From positions 1-64,000 of the forward strand of contig NZ_BMHK01000011.1 of the NCBI RefSeq assembly GCF_014640675.1: a stretch of DNA of 64,000 nt, given 5' to 3'. Under the pieces are notes generated by a model that was given only the letters and a program-made list of their open reading frames with translations, had not been told where the DNA came from and made no database searches. Below, piece after piece: positions 1-8,320 of this stretch (position 1 is the stretch's first letter; every line of letters starts with the position of its first letter). The position numbers and the translations under genes are program-made. The DNA is from Novosphingobium endophyticum. Lineage in GTDB: Bacteria > Pseudomonadota > Alphaproteobacteria > Sphingomonadales > Sphingomonadaceae.

Positions 1-102
1 CACACGCTGGACCGTATCCCAGTTGCGCCAGGCGCTGAAGGCAAGGAAGAGGACGAGGGCAAGCAGCGCCCAGAGAACGATTTTCAGGATCTTGCGCAGC
101 AT
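1..102 (-). CDS. N-terminus of a membrane-anchored protein (runs off the window)
   Basis: On the minus strand an ATG at 102 opens a frame that continues off the left edge. The 34 visible residues begin MLRKILKIVLWALLAL and form a positively charged start followed by one hydrophobic segment, so this is a signal anchor or signal peptide. It begins 20 bases after the stop of the cytochrome c gene and on the same strand. The two are probably co-transcribed, and the product may be a periplasmic dehydrogenase that passes electrons to that cytochrome. That role is only inferred from position, because no catalytic domain lies inside the window. Confidence 0.55.
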   Translation of the reverse strand, partial: MLRKILKIVLWALLALVLFLAFSAWRNWDTVQRV

Positions 103-122
103 GGTCTAGCCCTCGTCGCGAG

Positions 123-494
123 TCAGCGCTTTTTTGCGAGATAGTCGATCAGGGCCTTGCGCTGTGCCGGGTCCGTCAAGGCGATCACCATGCGTGTGCC
201 GGGTATGACCTTCGAGGGAGCCGCGAGATACCTGTCGAGGTTTTCTCTGTTCCAGGTCAGGCCAGAGCCTTTCAGCGCAGCCGAATAGTTGAAATCGGTC
301 GCCGCCGCCTTGCGTCCCACAACTCCGGCGAGATTGGGACCGACCCTGGCAGGCTTTCCGGCTTCCTCGGTGTGGCAGGCCTGGCAGCGCTGACGGAACA
401 CCACGGCACCGTCCGGAGCCGGCGGCGCAGCATTCGCATAAACTGGAACGCACATGGCGAGGGCTGCCGCTGCCCAACAAACACGAGCTTTCAA
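123..494 (-). CDS. Periplasmic class I cytochrome c
   Basis: The 123-residue product has a signal peptide (residues 1-22, ending ANA), a single haem-binding CQACH at 37-41 and a likely axial Met at 102 in the sequence GTRM, which is the usual order for a small monohaem class I cytochrome c. It should carry electrons in the periplasm between a dehydrogenase or oxidoreductase and the respiratory chain. The gene directly downstream starts 20 bases later and encodes a membrane-anchored protein cut by the window edge. That gene is the natural candidate for its electron donor, but this cannot be confirmed here. The upstream region holds a 14-base palindrome. Family assignment is secure; the partner is not. 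Confidence 0.88.
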   Translation of the reverse strand: MKARVCWAAAALAMCVPVYANAAPPAPDGAVVFRQRCQACHTEEAGKPARVGPNLAGVVGRKAAATDFNYSAALKGSGLTWNRENLDRYLAAPSKVIPGTRMVIALTDPAQRKALIDYLAKKR

Positions 495-532
495 AACGTC
501 TCTCCCATGAGCCAGTTGCCGAACATTAAATC

Positions 533-546
533 GAACGATGTCGTTC
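533..546. promoter_or_regulatory. Palindrome upstream of the cytochrome c gene
   Basis: GAACGA-TG-TCGTTC is a perfect 6-base inverted repeat with a 2-base centre, about 40 bases upstream of the cytochrome c start, in a locally AT-rich stretch. Its size and place fit a repressor operator. No regulator beside it points to the protein that would bind. Confidence 0.35.
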
Positions 547-693
547 TATTATTGGAATAGCAAGGATGAACATGGCCTCTATCCGCTAATCGCGAGCCGT
601 GCTCCGTCCTTGCGGGAGGCTGAATGAACCAAACAAGACAAGCCAAGTTGCATCTCAATTCGCGGCTAGTTTCGTGGAAAGGGTGGGCCTGTC

Positions 694-3270
694 TCAGAAG
701 CTCACGCTGCCAGCCTTGGCCAGATCGCGAGGCGAAGATGAACGTCCCACCCAAATCGTGTGACTGCCCGCCGGAGTGATCCAGTTCTGAGCTGTCTCGC
801 TCCAGACGCTGAAGGGATGGTTGCTTGCGGCGGGGTCGATGGAAATCTCCACGGTCGCGGAGCGGCCCGACTCCAGTCGCACCTTGTCGAAGCCGACCAG
901 TCGCTTGGGCGGCTGCCTGGCGCCGACCTCGCTGGCGCTTTCGGGAAGCGAGATATAAACTTGGATTACTTCGGCGCCCGGGCGTTTGCCGGTGTTGGTC
1001 ACTTTCACGCTGGCGCTGTAAGTCTTGCTTGCCTTATCGAAGGACAGGCGCGCTTTGCCGAGCTTGAAGGTCGTATAGGAAAGACCGTGGCCGAACGGAA
1101 AGGCGACGCAAGGATTCACACCCTTGACCGGCGCGCACTCGCCGCTGACGTTGGCATCGTACCACCTGTAGCCTATGTTGAGCTTCTCGGAATATTCGAC
1201 CGTCTGGTCGCCGGAGCCCGTGGCTGCAACGCCGGGGAACTGTTCCGGCGTGATGTGATCAAGGAAGCCCTTGCCGGCGTAGGGGAATGTCACTGGCAGC
1301 TTGCCCGAAGGATTTGTGCGTCCGAACACGACGTCAGCCACGATGTTGCCGTCCTCCTGTCCAGGGAACCAGACCTCGAGGATCGCCGGCCCGTCGGTGC
1401 CGACGAGCGAGGGCGTCATTGCCACGCCGGCGTTGTCCTTGAGGACGAGTGCCGTCTTCCGCGCCATCGCCATCCCGGTCTTTGACGTGGTCGCCATGAC
1501 CGCCTCGATCATCGCCACGGTCCGGCTGTCCATGGCCGGGTTGTCGTTGGGACGGTTGGTGGCCATGATGTTCGGCTTCTCCGCATACCAGTCGAGGCTG
1601 GTTCCCGCCGCAGCGCTCGCGGCGAGCTTCTGGCCGCCGAGGCCGTCGAAAGTGGCGCGGTCGGCACCTTCCTCCGACACGGTGCCGGCCATCACTACCA
1701 CCGCGTCGGCGCCGGCTGCTTCGTCGAGTGCGGCGGCGAAAGTCGTCTGCGTGCCGTCGACGGTCGCCGAGGTGTTCGTGTCGTCGACCAGGACCAGCTT
1801 GACGCTTGCCTGACCGTTGCCACGTTCCCGAAGCGTCTGGCGCAAACCTTGGATCGGAGTGACAGTGTATTCCGGTACGACGTCGGAACTGCCGCCGCCC
1901 GCGCCCATGGGCTTACCCGTCATCGATCCGCCGGCGACCGCTTGCTGGGCATAGACCTGTGTGGCCTTGCCGATGAGCACGACCGAGCGCACGTCGGGCG
2001 AGAAGGGCAGCACACCGTTGTTCTGCAGCAGAACGGCCCCTTCGGTTCCGACCTCGCGGGCCTTGCGGCCGCCCGCCGCGAAATCGATCGGCGTCTGTAC
2101 CAGCGGGCGGTCGAAAACGCCGGCCTTGAACATCTGCGTGAAGCGACGCTCCAGCGCGGTGTCGATGTCGCCGACGGTGATCTCGCCCTTGTCGAGCGCG
2201 GGCTGCAGCTTGTCCGGCGCCCAGTGCAGCGGCGTCGGCATCTCGTGGTCCATGCCGGTCGTCAGCGTGGACGCCGTGCTCTTCATCGCGAAGAAGTCCG
2301 ACTGCACGTAGCCGGTAAAGCCCCAGTCCTCGCGCAGGACGTCTGTCAGCAGATGCTCGCTTTCGCAGGATGAGGCGCCGTTGACGTAATTGTAGGCGCA
2401 CATCACCGCCCCCGCCTTGCCGTCCTTGAGCGCCATCTCGAACGGCAGCAGGTAAAGTTCGCGCAGGGTCTGCTGATCGACGCTCTCCTGAATCGTTTGG
2501 CGGTTGGTCTCCTGTTCGTTGGCGACGTAGTGCTTGACCATCGCGATGATGCCGTGATCCTGCACCACCTTGGTCTCGGCGACGGCCATCGTGCCAGTGA
2601 GATAGGGATCTTCTCCAAAGTATTCGAAGTTACGGCCCAGGATCGGCAGCCTGGCCAGATTGACGCCCGGCGCTTCGAAGACGTGCAGCGCCAGGTTGTT
2701 CATCTCGGTGGCGATGACTTCCCCGAATGTCGTGGCGACCGCCGGGTCGAACGAGGCGGCGACGGCCATCGCCGAAGGCAGCGCCGTTGCCTTCGCAGAC
2801 GTCGGGTGGGTGTAGGCCACGTAGCTGGCGTAAGGATTGGGATTGTCCTTGACCGCTTCATATACGCTGCGTGCGACGCAGTCATTCTGGCCGACGCCAA
2901 CCGGCCCGTTCGTGATTCGGAAAGTCGGGATGGCGAGCGATGCAATTCCGCTCACATGCCGCGCGCCATAGCATTGCGGCAACTCGGGAAGGATCTCGGC
3001 CTTGCTGCCGGTAAGCTGCTGCATTTTCTGCGGTAGCGTCATTGCCGCGATGAGTTGCTTCGCCCGGCGGTTTGCGACGGCCTCCTTCGCGGCATCGTCC
3101 ACGGCGGCGGCCTGTTCGGCAACGATTCTGGCCGACATCCAGGACAAAGTGTGCTTGGGGCTCCCTGCGTCCTCTGCGTATGAGGATGACGCGAGCCCGG
3201 GTGACAGGGCCAGCGCGCCCGCGGCGAGAACAATGCGGATCCTGGCTGGGCGATCGGCCTTCGTCATCAT
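694..3270 (-). CDS. Exported GH3 beta-glucosidase
   Basis: This 858-residue protein is a glycoside hydrolase family 3 enzyme. The start is the ATG at 3270, preceded by GGAGAGGAACG; a longer reading to 3552 has no such site. A signal peptide covers roughly residues 1-32. The N-terminal TIM-barrel domain carries a Lys-His pair at 246-247 and the nucleophile Asp325 in VQSDFF. A C-terminal fibronectin-III-like domain covers about 740-840. The family removes terminal beta-linked glucose or xylose from glycosides. Here it would act in the periplasm on sugar chains that also carry rhamnose, given the GH106 enzyme upstream on the same strand. It follows a small secreted protein gene, with a possible terminator in between. 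Family call is secure; substrate is inferred. Confidence 0.93.
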   Translation of the reverse strand: MMTKADRPARIRIVLAAGALALSPGLASSSYAEDAGSPKHTLSWMSARIVAEQAAAVDDAAKEAVANRRAKQLIAAMTLPQKMQQLTGSKAEILPELPQCYGARHVSGIASLAIPTFRITNGPVGVGQNDCVARSVYEAVKDNPNPYASYVAYTHPTSAKATALPSAMAVAASFDPAVATTFGEVIATEMNNLALHVFEAPGVNLARLPILGRNFEYFGEDPYLTGTMAVAETKVVQDHGIIAMVKHYVANEQETNRQTIQESVDQQTLRELYLLPFEMALKDGKAGAVMCAYNYVNGASSCESEHLLTDVLREDWGFTGYVQSDFFAMKSTASTLTTGMDHEMPTPLHWAPDKLQPALDKGEITVGDIDTALERRFTQMFKAGVFDRPLVQTPIDFAAGGRKAREVGTEGAVLLQNNGVLPFSPDVRSVVLIGKATQVYAQQAVAGGSMTGKPMGAGGGSSDVVPEYTVTPIQGLRQTLRERGNGQASVKLVLVDDTNTSATVDGTQTTFAAALDEAAGADAVVVMAGTVSEEGADRATFDGLGGQKLAASAAAGTSLDWYAEKPNIMATNRPNDNPAMDSRTVAMIEAVMATTSKTGMAMARKTALVLKDNAGVAMTPSLVGTDGPAILEVWFPGQEDGNIVADVVFGRTNPSGKLPVTFPYAGKGFLDHITPEQFPGVAATGSGDQTVEYSEKLNIGYRWYDANVSGECAPVKGVNPCVAFPFGHGLSYTTFKLGKARLSFDKASKTYSASVKVTNTGKRPGAEVIQVYISLPESASEVGARQPPKRLVGFDKVRLESGRSATVEISIDPAASNHPFSVWSETAQNWITPAGSHTIWVGRSSSPRDLAKAGSVSF

Positions 3271-3434
3271 TTTCGTTCCTCTCCAGCATTCCTCGCCCTG
3301 AGTGGGCGACCACCGTTTTTGAGCAATTCGCCGCTTCGGTCTTGCCGGGCGGAAACGCGGCGCGGCTCGATTCGGCCATTGCCTTCGGGGGCGGCGGGAC
3401 CTCCTCGGCTGTCCGCGACCACACAAGACAAAAG

Positions 3435-3454
3435 GGGGCGGCACGTGCCTCCCC
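3435..3454 (-). terminator. Imperfect hairpin with a T-run after the small secreted protein gene
   Basis: Read on the minus strand, GGGG and GGCAC arms pair with GTGCC and CCCC across one mismatch, followed by CTTTTG. It lies between the stop of the small secreted protein gene and the GH3 start. The loop is very tight, so the centre must open. A weak or partial terminator is possible. Confidence 0.35.
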
Positions 3455-3478
3455 TCCCTTGGTTCCGGGCGCGCGCCG

Positions 3479-3799
3479 CTACTTGCCGGCGAGCTTCTGC
3501 AGGTCGGCGTCGATGGCCGCCAGCTTTTCGTCAGTGACCTGATCGGCCGCATAGCCCTGCAGGGCCTTCAGTGTCATGCCGCGGGCCATGGCGATGCCGT
3601 CGCCGCTGATGAGGTCCGGCAGATGTTTCTGGAGAACGGCCTTGGCCGCGGGATCGTCGAGAAGATCGCCGAGCGGCGTTTCAGCCGTGTTGTAGGCTGC
3701 CTTGGCAGTCGGCGCCGCCACGGCGGAATCGTCCGCATGAGCCGTCATGCCGGTCAGTCCTGCGGCAGCGACGAGCAAGCTCGCGAAATAGGTACGCAT
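3479..3799 (-). CDS. Small secreted protein with the helical domain also found on P450-1
   Basis: The start is the ATG at 3799, with GGAGAG about 8 bases upstream; an earlier ATG at 3814 would only add a short leader. The 106-residue product has a signal peptide (residues 1-22, ending AHA) and one compact domain at about 38-106. Landmarks are LGDLLDDPAAKAVLQKH and MARGMTLKALQ, and the sequence is predicted all-helical. Nearly the same pattern, with LAELLADPAA-like and MAKRMTLKAVQ motifs, forms the last 64 residues of the P450 encoded at 11989-13557. I do not know a function for this domain. Its place beside the exported GH3 enzyme suggests a periplasmic accessory or binding role, which is inference. 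Confidence 0.75.
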   Translation of the reverse strand: MRTYFASLLVAAAGLTGMTAHADDSAVAAPTAKAAYNTAETPLGDLLDDPAAKAVLQKHLPDLISGDGIAMARGMTLKALQGYAADQVTDEKLAAIDADLQKLAGK

Positions 3800-3813
3800 A
3801 ATGTTACTCTCCA

Positions 3814-4065
3814 TCAATTTGCCGGGCTGAGTAGGAGCCGGCATGGGACATTGAAGATAGGCAGCCTGTCCAACGACCCTGGGATGAACAGGCCCATTGG
3901 CGGTTCCCATTCGGTGGGAATGCGCTGGCCGATTTCAAAAGCCTTGTCGCGAAGCAGATCGATGATGTGCCGGGCGCCGCGCTTGTAAAGGCGGGCCGGG
4001 AAGAGGTGGGCTTTGCCCCCATTATTGCCTTTGCGCGCACCTTGCACCCGCCCCATTGGAGACAT
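3814..4065 (-). CDS. Short ORF coupled to the end of the GH106 gene (uncertain)
   Basis: An ATG overlaps the GH106 stop codon as TGATG and opens an 83-residue frame ending at 3814. The product has no signal peptide, no membrane segment and no motif I recognise. The overlap would fit translational coupling, but the composition is not clearly that of a real protein. It may be a chance frame or a decayed gene. The same stretch must also hold the promoter of the small secreted protein gene unless that gene is read through from GH106. Confidence 0.2.
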   Translation of the reverse strand: MSPMGRVQGARKGNNGGKAHLFPARLYKRGARHIIDLLRDKAFEIGQRIPTEWEPPMGLFIPGSLDRLPIFNVPCRLLLSPAN

Positions 4066-7000
4066 CAGTCTTCTCGCTCTTCACCAAGAAGCCGCAGGGG
4101 GCCGATCAGCCCGGACGGGCGCAGCGGTCCGTCTTTCCGATAGGTGCGAGAAGCCGTCCATGTCACCTTCTCCGCATCTGGCTGGGCATCGCCGATCAGC
4201 CTATTCACCCACAAATTGGCGACGCGGACCTGCAGCCGGTTCCGGCCGGGCTTCACGAACGCGCCGATTTCGACCCGATACGGTGCGTGCCAGGCATGGC
4301 CGGCAAGCTTTCCATTCACCGTCACTTCCGCGATTTCGCGAGCTTCACCGAGATCGAGAATGAGAGGGTGGCCCGGTTTCCAGCCTCGCGGCGCCTGGAA
4401 ATCCCTGGTGTAGGTCGCGATGCCGGAAAAATACTTGATGCCGGGGCTTTCGTGTTCATTGAGCGGTATAAGGGCAGGCAGTTCGGCGTCGGAAGGCGCG
4501 CCGTGTCCGGGTTCGAATTTCACTTTCCATGGCCCCCGAAGCGTCGCGACTTCCCGGAGCGCGGCCTTGTGAATGACGACGTCACTGCCTGTTGCGGGCT
4601 TGCGGAAGACGACATGCACGGACTGGCCGGGTTGCAGGGTCAGCGGAACGACGGTTTCCCGGTCGCGGATCGAATAGCTGACCTGCTCGTGGGTGCCGGT
4701 TTCCGCGCGCCAGAGCTCGGCGGCCTTGCCAGTGACCCGGAAGCGCGCCTCGATCGTTTCGACGCGGTCCTTCTGATTGGAAATGAAGTAGATGTCGCCG
4801 TGGTCCAGACGACGATGCACGAAAGGCAGGACGCTGCCTTCCTGCTTTGCCGCATAGGCGAAGTCCGGCGCTACGCCGGCCTGGGCGAGTGCCGCGTCCA
4901 GATCGTCGGTCGCGATGACCCGTCCCCTTCCGACTTCTGTTGTCGGCGTGCCCGGCCAGAGCCTGTTCACGAGTGCATCGTATTCAGCCTGATCGGCGAC
5001 GATGCCGGGATCGCCCTGGGGGCGCAGACCGACCACCGTTGCTCCGCCTTCGGCAAGCGCCACGATCTTGCGCAGCACCTTGAGGCTCATTCGGTGCGAA
5101 GAGCCGCCAAGGTAGAGCACGCGGTATTGCGCTCCGCCCGATGTGACGAGATCATTGCCGTTGTTGCGGAACGCCTCCAACAGGGCGTCGGCGTTCACGA
5201 AGTCAAAAGCGTTGGCCTTCGGGATGCCCGATACAGGCTTCTCGCCGTAAAGCCCGGTGACGGGCGCTTCCTCGCCATAGAAGTAGGCGATGTCGGCCAC
5301 GTTGCGACCCTGCTGTAGCATCAGCGAATTGCGCGCGATATAGTCCACCCACGGGCGCGCCAGTTCCGCCCAGGCTTCGTTCCGGTTGAAGTCCTGCCCG
5401 AAGATCGACAGCCGCAATCCCGGCTTGTGGTCCTCGGTCGGAACATGGACCGAGGTGTGTATCACCGGGCGGTTGATGCCGGTCGCGAATTCAAGGTCGA
5501 TCACGTGCTTGAGATCACGCGGCCCATAAGCCCAGGGCGCGAGCATCGAAGTCATCGATTCGGCGGCGACATAAGGCCTGCCGTAAATGTTGGCGACGGA
5601 GGCGGCGCCCTTGATGTCCGCGATGTAGGTCTGCTTGGGATCCTCCCCAAGAGGAAAGTACCACATCGCCGCCATCGGCACGTCGGCATGGCGGCGCATC
5701 TGCAGATCGTCGCCGATCTGCGGGCGATTGTCTTCCAGCGCTTCGCTGTAAACCTTGAGGCCGTTCTCGTGCGCGACCCTGGCGACAGTGCCATAGTGCG
5801 CATCGGCAAGGAGGTCGGCCAGTGTCCGGCGGAAATCGAACAGAAAGCGGTCGCTCTCCTCGCGCGAACCTATGATGGTGCCGGTCAGCGTGGGCAGCCA
5901 GGGCGTTGGGTCATAGCCGCGCAGGCGCTTGAAATGGCCGATCATGCCCGGCGTCCAGTTGGCGGCGCCCACTTCGATGCTGTCGTTCAGGATCGCCCGG
6001 ACACCATCCTGGCCGACCATGTCGGCTCCGGCGGCGTCGCGATACATTGCAATGTAATGTTCCATGTAGCGCCGTACGGCTTCGGCATCGTATTTGTCCA
6101 CTTCCAGCCCGGTCGCTTCGCGCGGGGCGGGGTGGTTCATGGTGCCCGTCAGCGAGTATCCAAGGCGCAGGATGCGCCACTGCCCCCCCGGCGCGCGCCA
6201 GTCGAGCGTGCCGTCGGCGCGCATGTGGCCGGTAATGTCGATGACCGAGGCCTGATTTACGCCCGGCGTGTCGTCGAGCCCCTGGCTCAGTGCATAGTAA
6301 TCCCGCACCACGTCATACCCCGCCTTGGCTTCCGCCCGGTCGATGCGCGTCTGTGAGGTTAACTGGAGATCGGCGACGAGAATGTCCTTGGACTGCTTTG
6401 GTCTCGAAAAACCCGAGGCCAGCGTCGTTAGATCAATGCCTGGAGGGGGCATTACGAAGTCCGGCAGGCTGCTAGAGGGGGTGAAGGAGATGCGGAACTT
6501 GCGCGCGGTAACCGGCGCGAACTCGATCGTGGTCGGGACGCGGGTCAATGGAATATCGCGGACGGCTTTCCAACTGCCGTCGCCGCGCTGTGCTTCCAGC
6601 TTCGCGCGCAGGTTCGCGCCGGCAAACTGGTTCGCCGCGTCGGGCACGAACAGCGTCACGGACCGAGCCGTCTGGGCGGTGGGATAGGCGAGTTCTAGCG
6701 TGGCGGCGCCATTTTTGGACTTGGGGAGTTCGACGGCGGTCCGAAGGTCGTCGTCAAGCAGCAGCGCGGAATTGATGGGCTGTCCCGCGGTGTCCGTCGC
6801 CACGGGCCGGGCCATCGGCCGCGCTGGAGGCGCCGGGAATGCCAGCACGGCGACGTCCCTGTAGTAGGGCGCGGGCAGGTCAGGACTCTTGTCGTTGATG
6901 TTGGAATCGTTTCCGGATTCGGCGGTGATCGACTGATAGAGGCCGATTGTGGCGGGCGGCTGCGGAAGCACGATGCTGAGCCTGCGCCCGCCCATTACGG

Positions 7001-7484
7001 CGGTCTCGCTCCAGACGAGCTTCTTCATCCCGTCCTGCGGCGCCACCCAAGGCCCGCCCGTTTCGGACCAGCCCGGTGAAGACGCGATTGCCAGTTCGAG
7101 GTCCAGTCGGTCGGCGGTTTGCGCGGCGGTCCGGAAGGCCGCTTTCCACTCCGGCGTCATGTAAATGAGGCGCTTGTCGACGATCTGCGGACTCTTAAGG
7201 TCCGCGTCGAAGGACTGCACCCCCCCGATGCCGACGCGCTTCATCCACTGAAGGTCCTTGATCAGTCCGTCAGCGGTAATGTTCCCGTTGATCCAGTGCC
7301 ACCAGACGCGCGGCCGCGCTTCCGGCGGCGGATCGCGGAAGGCCGTCGCAAGATCAGATGCTGGACGGGGATCGGGCGATTCAGGGCGGGTTTCGGCGAA
7401 GGCGGCGACTTCGCAAAGCGCTGCGGTCGAGACCAGCAGCTTCAACCACAGCAGACCTGTTCCGAGTGTTCGGTTTGTGTCCAT
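4065..7484 (-). CDS. Exported GH106 alpha-L-rhamnosidase (copy 1)
   Basis: The ATG at 7484 gives a 1139-residue protein with a signal peptide (about residues 1-30); a longer reading to 7685 has none. The mature N-terminus carries PRVWWHWINGN, followed by MKRVGIGGVQSFDADL and SSPGWSETGGPWV, the hallmark start of GH106. The C-terminal beta-sandwich holds WHAPYRVEI, WVNRLIGDAQP and PSGLIGPLRLL. GH106 enzymes release alpha-linked L-rhamnose from plant or microbial glycosides and polysaccharides by an inverting mechanism. The protein aligns along its whole length with the second copy at 56459-59881, and its tail matches the remnant at 35234-35470. It is divergent from the ferredoxin/TonB-receptor genes. 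One copy of the shared inverted repeat lies about 90 bases upstream. Confidence 0.92.
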   Translation of the reverse strand: MDTNRTLGTGLLWLKLLVSTAALCEVAAFAETRPESPDPRPASDLATAFRDPPPEARPRVWWHWINGNITADGLIKDLQWMKRVGIGGVQSFDADLKSPQIVDKRLIYMTPEWKAAFRTAAQTADRLDLELAIASSPGWSETGGPWVAPQDGMKKLVWSETAVMGGRRLSIVLPQPPATIGLYQSITAESGNDSNINDKSPDLPAPYYRDVAVLAFPAPPARPMARPVATDTAGQPINSALLLDDDLRTAVELPKSKNGAATLELAYPTAQTARSVTLFVPDAANQFAGANLRAKLEAQRGDGSWKAVRDIPLTRVPTTIEFAPVTARKFRISFTPSSSLPDFVMPPPGIDLTTLASGFSRPKQSKDILVADLQLTSQTRIDRAEAKAGYDVVRDYYALSQGLDDTPGVNQASVIDITGHMRADGTLDWRAPGGQWRILRLGYSLTGTMNHPAPREATGLEVDKYDAEAVRRYMEHYIAMYRDAAGADMVGQDGVRAILNDSIEVGAANWTPGMIGHFKRLRGYDPTPWLPTLTGTIIGSREESDRFLFDFRRTLADLLADAHYGTVARVAHENGLKVYSEALEDNRPQIGDDLQMRRHADVPMAAMWYFPLGEDPKQTYIADIKGAASVANIYGRPYVAAESMTSMLAPWAYGPRDLKHVIDLEFATGINRPVIHTSVHVPTEDHKPGLRLSIFGQDFNRNEAWAELARPWVDYIARNSLMLQQGRNVADIAYFYGEEAPVTGLYGEKPVSGIPKANAFDFVNADALLEAFRNNGNDLVTSGGAQYRVLYLGGSSHRMSLKVLRKIVALAEGGATVVGLRPQGDPGIVADQAEYDALVNRLWPGTPTTEVGRGRVIATDDLDAALAQAGVAPDFAYAAKQEGSVLPFVHRRLDHGDIYFISNQKDRVETIEARFRVTGKAAELWRAETGTHEQVSYSIRDRETVVPLTLQPGQSVHVVFRKPATGSDVVIHKAALREVATLRGPWKVKFEPGHGAPSDAELPALIPLNEHESPGIKYFSGIATYTRDFQAPRGWKPGHPLILDLGEAREIAEVTVNGKLAGHAWHAPYRVEIGAFVKPGRNRLQVRVANLWVNRLIGDAQPDAEKVTWTASRTYRKDGPLRPSGLIGPLRLLGEERED

Positions 7485-7573
7485 GTTTCGCAATCGCCGT
7501 TCACAACCTTGTTTGTCGATGTACGGACGGACCTGCACGAAATGCCGATATCCGTTCTCTCCCATCGCATTAT

Positions 7574-7596
7574 ATGTGCGATACAATGGCGCATAA
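7574..7596. promoter_or_regulatory. Shared operator, site 1 (GH106 side)
   Basis: ATGTGCGAT-ACAAT-GGCGCATAA fits the shared 9-5-9 inverted repeat TTATGCGAC-N5-GTCGCATAA at 6 of 9 and 8 of 9 positions. It lies about 90 bases upstream of the GH106 start. Confidence 0.6.
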
Positions 7597-7633
7597 CGTG
7601 CATCCCGGGCACAGTCAAGCAGGTTTGGACCGA

Positions 7634-7648
7634 TTTGGTCTGACCAAA
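7634..7648. promoter_or_regulatory. FadR/GntR-type palindrome
   Basis: TTTGGTC-T-GACCAAA is a perfect 7-1-7 palindrome between the two shared-operator sites. Its TGGTC/GACCA core is the kind bound by FCD-type GntR regulators. The GntR gene in this window (25115-25846) has a different palindrome at its own promoter, so the cognate protein may lie elsewhere. Confidence 0.45.
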
Positions 7649-7717
7649 CCTCGGCAGACTGACGCCCAGCAGTTGGCCCTGGCACGTTTGAGGCTTGACG
7701 CTCGGCGCGGACTACAA

Positions 7718-7740
7718 TTATGCGCCACTATATTGCGTAA
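7718..7740. promoter_or_regulatory. Shared operator, site 2 (ferredoxin side)
   Basis: TTATGCGCC-ACTAT-ATTGCGTAA fits the shared 9-5-9 inverted repeat (left arm 8 of 9, right arm 6 of 9). It lies about 115 bases upstream of the ferredoxin start, so each direction of the divergent promoter region has its own copy. Confidence 0.6.
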
Positions 7741-7853
7741 AATGAGATTCGCTTTCGCGGTTTGCTCGAATCCGGTTCGGGAAGCAGGCATCGGTCGGTA
7801 AATGCAAGAAAAATGCGTGAACGGTTTTCCAATGGGAGTGAAGGATAAGTATT

Positions 7854-8171
7854 GTGACGAATATTGTGGTGATCGGAACGTCTGGAAACGAAGTATCGGT
7901 TAGGGCAAAGCCGGGGCAGACGATAATGGAAGTTATTCGTGACGCTGGTTTTGATGAATTGCTTTCACTCTGCGGGGGATGCTGCTCATGCGCTACCTGC
8001 CATGTTTATGTTGATCTGGAGTTTGCCGATCGTCTCGGGGAAATGACCTCCGATGAGGATGATCTGCTCGATTCCTCGAGCAAACGCGACGGGCGCTCGC
8101 GACTGTCCTGTCAATTGCCGGTCACTCCGGAACTCGAAGGTCTGCGCGTGACAATCGCGCCCGAAGACTGA
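7854..8171 (+). CDS. Adrenodoxin-type [2Fe-2S] ferredoxin
   Basis: This 105-residue cytoplasmic ferredoxin starts at a GTG with GGAG and AAGGAT upstream. Cluster ligands are Cys40, Cys46, Cys49 and Cys86 in the C-x5-C-x2-C...C arrangement of vertebrate-type ferredoxins, and the CATCHVYV block is typical. Such proteins pass single electrons from an NAD(P)H-dependent ferredoxin reductase to class I bacterial P450s. Two P450 genes lie nearby (11989-13557 and 35805-37097) and carry the same operator repeat, so they are its likely partners. No ferredoxin reductase gene is visible in the window. The gene is followed 149 bases later by a TonB receptor on the same strand and probably shares its promoter. 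Confidence 0.93.
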   Translation: MTNIVVIGTSGNEVSVRAKPGQTIMEVIRDAGFDELLSLCGGCCSCATCHVYVDLEFADRLGEMTSDEDDLLDSSSKRDGRSRLSCQLPVTPELEGLRVTIAPED

Positions 8172-8320
8172 CGGTCCGGCGCCGGGTCAATTTTCGGGCG
8201 GGCGATCGGGGAACATTAGGTCCGCCACGTACGGCTCCATCCAATCTCGTAGTTCCGGCTTCGCCAGTGGGGCCTTGTGCTGTGTGGCTCGCTTAAATTG
8301 TACATTTGGGAGGAATTCAG

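Noticed and set aside
3271..3552. N-terminal extension of the GH3 gene
   Set aside because: The extension encodes an arginine/proline-rich stretch, would hide the signal peptide, and overlaps the end of the small secreted protein gene. The ATG at 3270 has the ribosome site.
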